From: Candidatus Kaiserbacteria bacterium RIFCSPHIGHO2_12_FULL_56_13 | GTDB taxonomy: Bacteria > Patescibacteriota > Minisyncoccia > Phycocordibacterales > Phycocordibacteraceae | Reading direction: 5' to 3' | Length of the DNA: 7,580 nucleotides | Assembly: GCA_001781625.1 (NCBI GenBank) | Contig: MFLS01000015.1 | Location: 1-7,580 of the forward strand | Part shown: positions 5,452-7,580 of the stretch, one piece after another | Layout of the letters: every line of letters starts with the position of its first letter | How positions within the stretch are numbered: position 1 is the stretch's first letter | Notes under the pieces: model-generated | Told to the model about the DNA's origin: nothing | The model's input: only the letters and a program-made list of their open reading frames with translations | Databases searched by the model: none | Made by a program: the position numbers and the translations under genes

Positions 5452-5528
5452 CTTTACCCCCACTCTACCATGCCTTGCGTCAAACAAGCAAGTTCTATAT
5501 ACTCGAGCCGCATTAGCTTTTAAGAATC
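5452..5528. promoter_or_regulatory. Divergent promoter region between secG and groES
   Basis: This 77-nt gap must drive both the minus-strand secG operon and the plus-strand groESL operon. The plus-strand promoter is annotated separately. On the minus strand, TATAGA (plus coordinates 5494-5499) is a possible -10, and it overlaps the groES -10, so the two promoters may compete. An inverted repeat CTTGC (5474-5478), 9 nt, GCAAG (5488-5492) overlaps the groES -35. No canonical CIRCE (HrcA operator) sequence is present. Confidence 0.5.
5475..5503 (+). promoter_or_regulatory. Putative groESL promoter
   Basis: TTGCGT (5475-5480) and TATACT (5498-5503) are separated by 17 nt. The -10 has five of six consensus bases and the -35 keeps TTG. 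The expected start near 5510 leaves a short leader of about 19 nt before groES. Confidence 0.5.
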
Positions 5529-5840
5529 ATGACGCAGACGAAAAAGCTTTCGATACAACCCCTTGGCGACCGCGTGGTCGTCCGCCCTGCCGAAGCCGGC
5601 GGGGAGAAAAAGCTTGCCTCGGGCATCATCTTGCCTGCCGAGGGCAAAGAGAAACCGATTGAAGGAGAGGTGGTCGCTGTAGGGCCCGGGCGCTTGAGCG
5701 ACAATGGCATTCGTCTCCCGATGGAGGTCAAGAAGGGCGACAAGGTCTATTTCAAGAAGCCCTGGGACGAGCCCATCAAGATAGATGACACCGAGTATTA
5801 CATCCTCTCTGAATCAGATATAACGCTCATCAAGAACTAG
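5529..5840 (+). CDS. groES: Co-chaperonin GroES (Cpn10)
   Basis: A 103-residue protein matching GroES throughout: LSIQPLGDRVVVRP (7-20), the mobile loop that contacts GroEL (about 22-36, with SGIIL at its tip), EGEVVAVGPG (45-54), VKKGDKVYF (68-75) and a C-terminal YYILSESDITLI (90-101). GroES caps the GroEL ring as a heptamer during protein folding in the cytoplasm. The ATG start has only a weak purine stretch (TAAGAA) upstream. It is followed after 3 nt by groEL, the usual bicistronic arrangement. Confidence 0.96.
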   Translation: MTQTKKLSIQPLGDRVVVRPAEAGGEKKLASGIILPAEGKEKPIEGEVVAVGPGRLSDNGIRLPMEVKKGDKVYFKKPWDEPIKIDDTEYYILSESDITLIKN

Positions 5841-5843
5841 CAT

Positions 5844-7478
5844 ATGGCAAAGCAAATCCTCTATAGCGAAGACGCGCGCAAAAAGCTTGCCTCGGGCATC
5901 GCGCAGGCCGCCCGCGCGGTCAAGGTGACCCTTGGCCCCAAGGGTCGCAATGTCGTCCTTGAAAAGAGTTACGGAGGCCCGCGTATCACGAACGACGGCG
6001 TCTCGATTGCAAAAGAAATAAGCTTGAAAGACAAGTTCGAGAACATGGGCGCCGAGATAGTGAAGGAGGTGGCAAGTAAGACGAACGACGGAGTGGGGGA
6101 CGGCACGACGACCTCGGTCGTCCTCCTCGAGGCTCTTGTTGCCGATGGCCTCTCGCATGTGCTGAAGGGCGCGAACGCGATGGCGATACGCGCGGGGATG
6201 GAGAGGGCGAGGGAGGCCGCAGTCGCCGAGGTCAAGAAGGCGAGCAAGGCCGTTTCTGGTAAGAGCGATGTCAAGCACATTGCCTCAATATCGGCCGAGA
6301 GCGAGAAATTGGGCACCATCATCGCTGAAGCGGTCGAAGAGGTCGGCAAGAACGGCGTCGTCACGGTCGAAGAGTCGCCCGGCACCGAGCTCTCGTATGA
6401 GGTCGTCGAAGGCCTCGAGATAGACAAGGGCTATGTCTCGGCCTACATGGTCACTAACGCCGAGCGCATGGAGGCCGTCGCCAAAGACGCGCTCATTTTA
6501 ATCACCGATAAAAAGGTAAGCAATGTGCAGGAGATCCTCCCGCTCCTCGAGAAGGTGGCGCAGAGCGGCAAGAAAGAGCTTGTCATCATCGCTGAAGATG
6601 TCGAGGGCGATGCTTTGACAACCTTCGTTCTCAACAAACTTCGCGGCACCTTCAATGCGATTGCCATCAAGGCGCCTGGCTACGGCGACCGAAAGAAGGA
6701 GATGCTCGCTGACATTGCAATCGTTGTCGGTGGGCAAGTCATTTCAGACGAAGTGGGTATCACTTTTGAGAGTGCAACTCTGACGATGCTCGGGAGAGCA
6801 ACACGTGTTGTCGCAACTAAAGACACGACAACTATTGTCGGCGGTAAGGGCAAGAAGGCCGATATCGAAACGCGCATCAATCAGCTGAAGAAACAGCTCG
6901 AGACGACCGATTCGAAATACGACAAGGAGAAACTCGAAGAGCGCATCGCCAAGCTCTCGGGCGGGGTCGCGGTGATCTCGGTCGGTGCCGCGACCGAGAC
7001 AGAGATGAAATATTTGAAAGACAAGATCGATGATGCGGTGAAGGCGACTAAGGCCGCGATGGAGGAGGGCGTCGTTGCGGGTGGCGGCGCGACCCTCGCC
7101 AAGATCTCGAAAAAGCTTGCTGACGCGAGTGCAAAACTCTCGGGTGACGAGAAAACCGGCTACGACATTGTCGTGCGCGCCCTTGAAATGCCGCTCACGC
7201 AAATCGCCCTAAATGCCGGCAAAGATGATGCGGCTGTCTTGGTCGCTAAAGTGCAGATGGGCAAAGCGAATGCAGGCTACGATGCGCTTACGGGCGAAGT
7301 GGTAGAGGACATGCTTGCCAAGGGCATCATCGACGCCGCAAAAGTAGTGCGTATGGAGGTTGAAAATGCTGTCTCTGCCGCCGCCATTCTTCTTACGACC
7401 GAGGCGGCCATTGCTGACCTGCCGGAGCCCAAAAAGAAAGAGAGCGAAGCCCCCGACATGGGCGGTATGGATTTTTAG
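5844..7478 (+). CDS. groEL: Chaperonin GroEL (Cpn60)
   Basis: A 544-residue full-length chaperonin. Equatorial ATP-site motifs are present: VTLGPKGRNVVLEKSYG (28-44), GDGTTTS (85-91, with the nucleotide/metal Asp86) and the catalytic Asp397 in IDDAVKATKAAMEEGVVAGGG (395-415). The apical domain includes EGLEIDKGYVSAYMV (189-203) and APGYGDRKK (277-285). The nucleotide-pocket motif GYDALTGE is at 479-486. It forms the double-ring folding chamber together with GroES. The C-terminus ends MGGMDF with only one GGM unit, shorter than the repeated GGM tail of E. coli GroEL. The start codon follows the groES stop by 3 nt without a strong Shine-Dalgarno sequence. Confidence 0.98.
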   Translation: MAKQILYSEDARKKLASGIAQAARAVKVTLGPKGRNVVLEKSYGGPRITNDGVSIAKEISLKDKFENMGAEIVKEVASKTNDGVGDGTTTSVVLLEALVADGLSHVLKGANAMAIRAGMERAREAAVAEVKKASKAVSGKSDVKHIASISAESEKLGTIIAEAVEEVGKNGVVTVEESPGTELSYEVVEGLEIDKGYVSAYMVTNAERMEAVAKDALILITDKKVSNVQEILPLLEKVAQSGKKELVIIAEDVEGDALTTFVLNKLRGTFNAIAIKAPGYGDRKKEMLADIAIVVGGQVISDEVGITFESATLTMLGRATRVVATKDTTTIVGGKGKKADIETRINQLKKQLETTDSKYDKEKLEERIAKLSGGVAVISVGAATETEMKYLKDKIDDAVKATKAAMEEGVVAGGGATLAKISKKLADASAKLSGDEKTGYDIVVRALEMPLTQIALNAGKDDAAVLVAKVQMGKANAGYDALTGEVVEDMLAKGIIDAAKVVRMEVENAVSAAAILLTTEAAIADLPEPKKKESEAPDMGGMDF

Positions 7479-7495
7479 GATTCTCAAAATCTCCT

Positions 7496-7529
7496 AACAA
7501 AAACGCCGCGTTCGCGCGGCGTTTTTGTT
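7496..7529 (+). terminator. Intrinsic terminator after groEL, probably bidirectional
   Basis: A 15-bp perfect stem, AACAAAAACGCCGCG (7496-7510) with CGCGGCGTTTTTGTT (7515-7529), has a TTCG loop. The GC core is flanked by A-tract and T-tract arms, so the structure looks the same from both strands and could also stop a convergent minus-strand transcript. It begins 17 nt after the groEL stop. Confidence 0.92.
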
Positions 7530-7580
7530 GGCGGTGAAATTATATCCCTTATCCGAACCCATTTCGTACGGCTCGCCTCC

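Noticed and set aside
5452..5528. Search for a CIRCE element (TTAGCACTC-N9-GAGTGCTAA) before groES
   Set aside because: No such sequence is present; only a short unrelated inverted repeat with the same spacer length.
6744..7202. Minus-strand reading frame opposite groEL
   Set aside because: It overlaps the fully conserved groEL coding sequence and is a frame shadow.
7539..7544. TATAAT on the minus strand near the right edge
   Set aside because: There is no matching -35, and transcription would run straight into the groEL terminator.
7494..7580. Open minus-strand frame entering from the right edge (28 codons, stop at 7494-7496)
   Set aside because: It would run through the whole groEL terminator stem. 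Another minus frame has a stop at 7549-7551, which would fit a convergent gene ending just before the terminator, but about 30 nt is too little to call.
1..7580. CRISPR arrays, IS elements, tRNA or rRNA genes
   Set aside because: No spaced direct repeats, transposase-like frames, cloverleaf patterns or rRNA-like stretches were seen.

Overview
The window most resembles a chromosomal segment of a Candidate Phyla Radiation (Patescibacteria, Parcubacteria-like) bacterium. This is inferred from gene content and protein style, not from a marker gene. The clues are small glycosylases of the HhH-GPD (helix-hairpin-helix) class that lack [4Fe-4S] ligands, an RNase J with a long Pro/Gly/Arg-rich N-terminus, a membrane-anchored solute-binding protein with no transporter genes beside it, and very weak Shine-Dalgarno signals. 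All main genes are housekeeping or housekeeping-like; I see no phage, IS element, CRISPR array or defence cluster.

Layout. 1-175 (+): the C-terminal end of an endonuclease III-type DNA glycosylase. 185-411 (+): a strong sigma70-type promoter (TTGACT, 17 nt, TAATCT), a highly structured RNA of about 190 nt and an intrinsic terminator, best explained as 6S RNA or another independent small RNA. 437-1264 (+): a MutY-like adenine glycosylase without an iron-sulfur cluster; its gene contains a perfect 20-bp palindrome and a perfect 12-bp stem-loop. 1265-1521: an intergenic region between convergent genes, with four degenerate DnaA-box-like 9-mers spaced 10-12 bp apart and a long GC-rich hairpin just past the rnj stop codon.

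5451-1522 (-): a tightly packed operon read secG, solute-binding protein family 5, rnj (RNase J). The first two genes overlap by ATGA and the last two are 4 nt apart. 5452-5528 is a short divergent promoter region. 5529-7478 (+): groES-groEL with a 3-nt gap, ending in a 15-bp stem with a TTCG loop (7496-7529).

How it fits together. The left part combines two base-excision repair glycosylases with an RNA that may regulate RNA polymerase. The central operon joins protein export (SecG), an exported membrane-anchored binding protein and the main RNA-decay nuclease. The right part is the chaperonin system. The points most worth a second look are the 6S-like RNA, the His-to-Tyr change at a predicted RNase J metal ligand, the glycosylases lacking cluster ligands, the in-gene palindromes, and the DnaA-box-like cluster.
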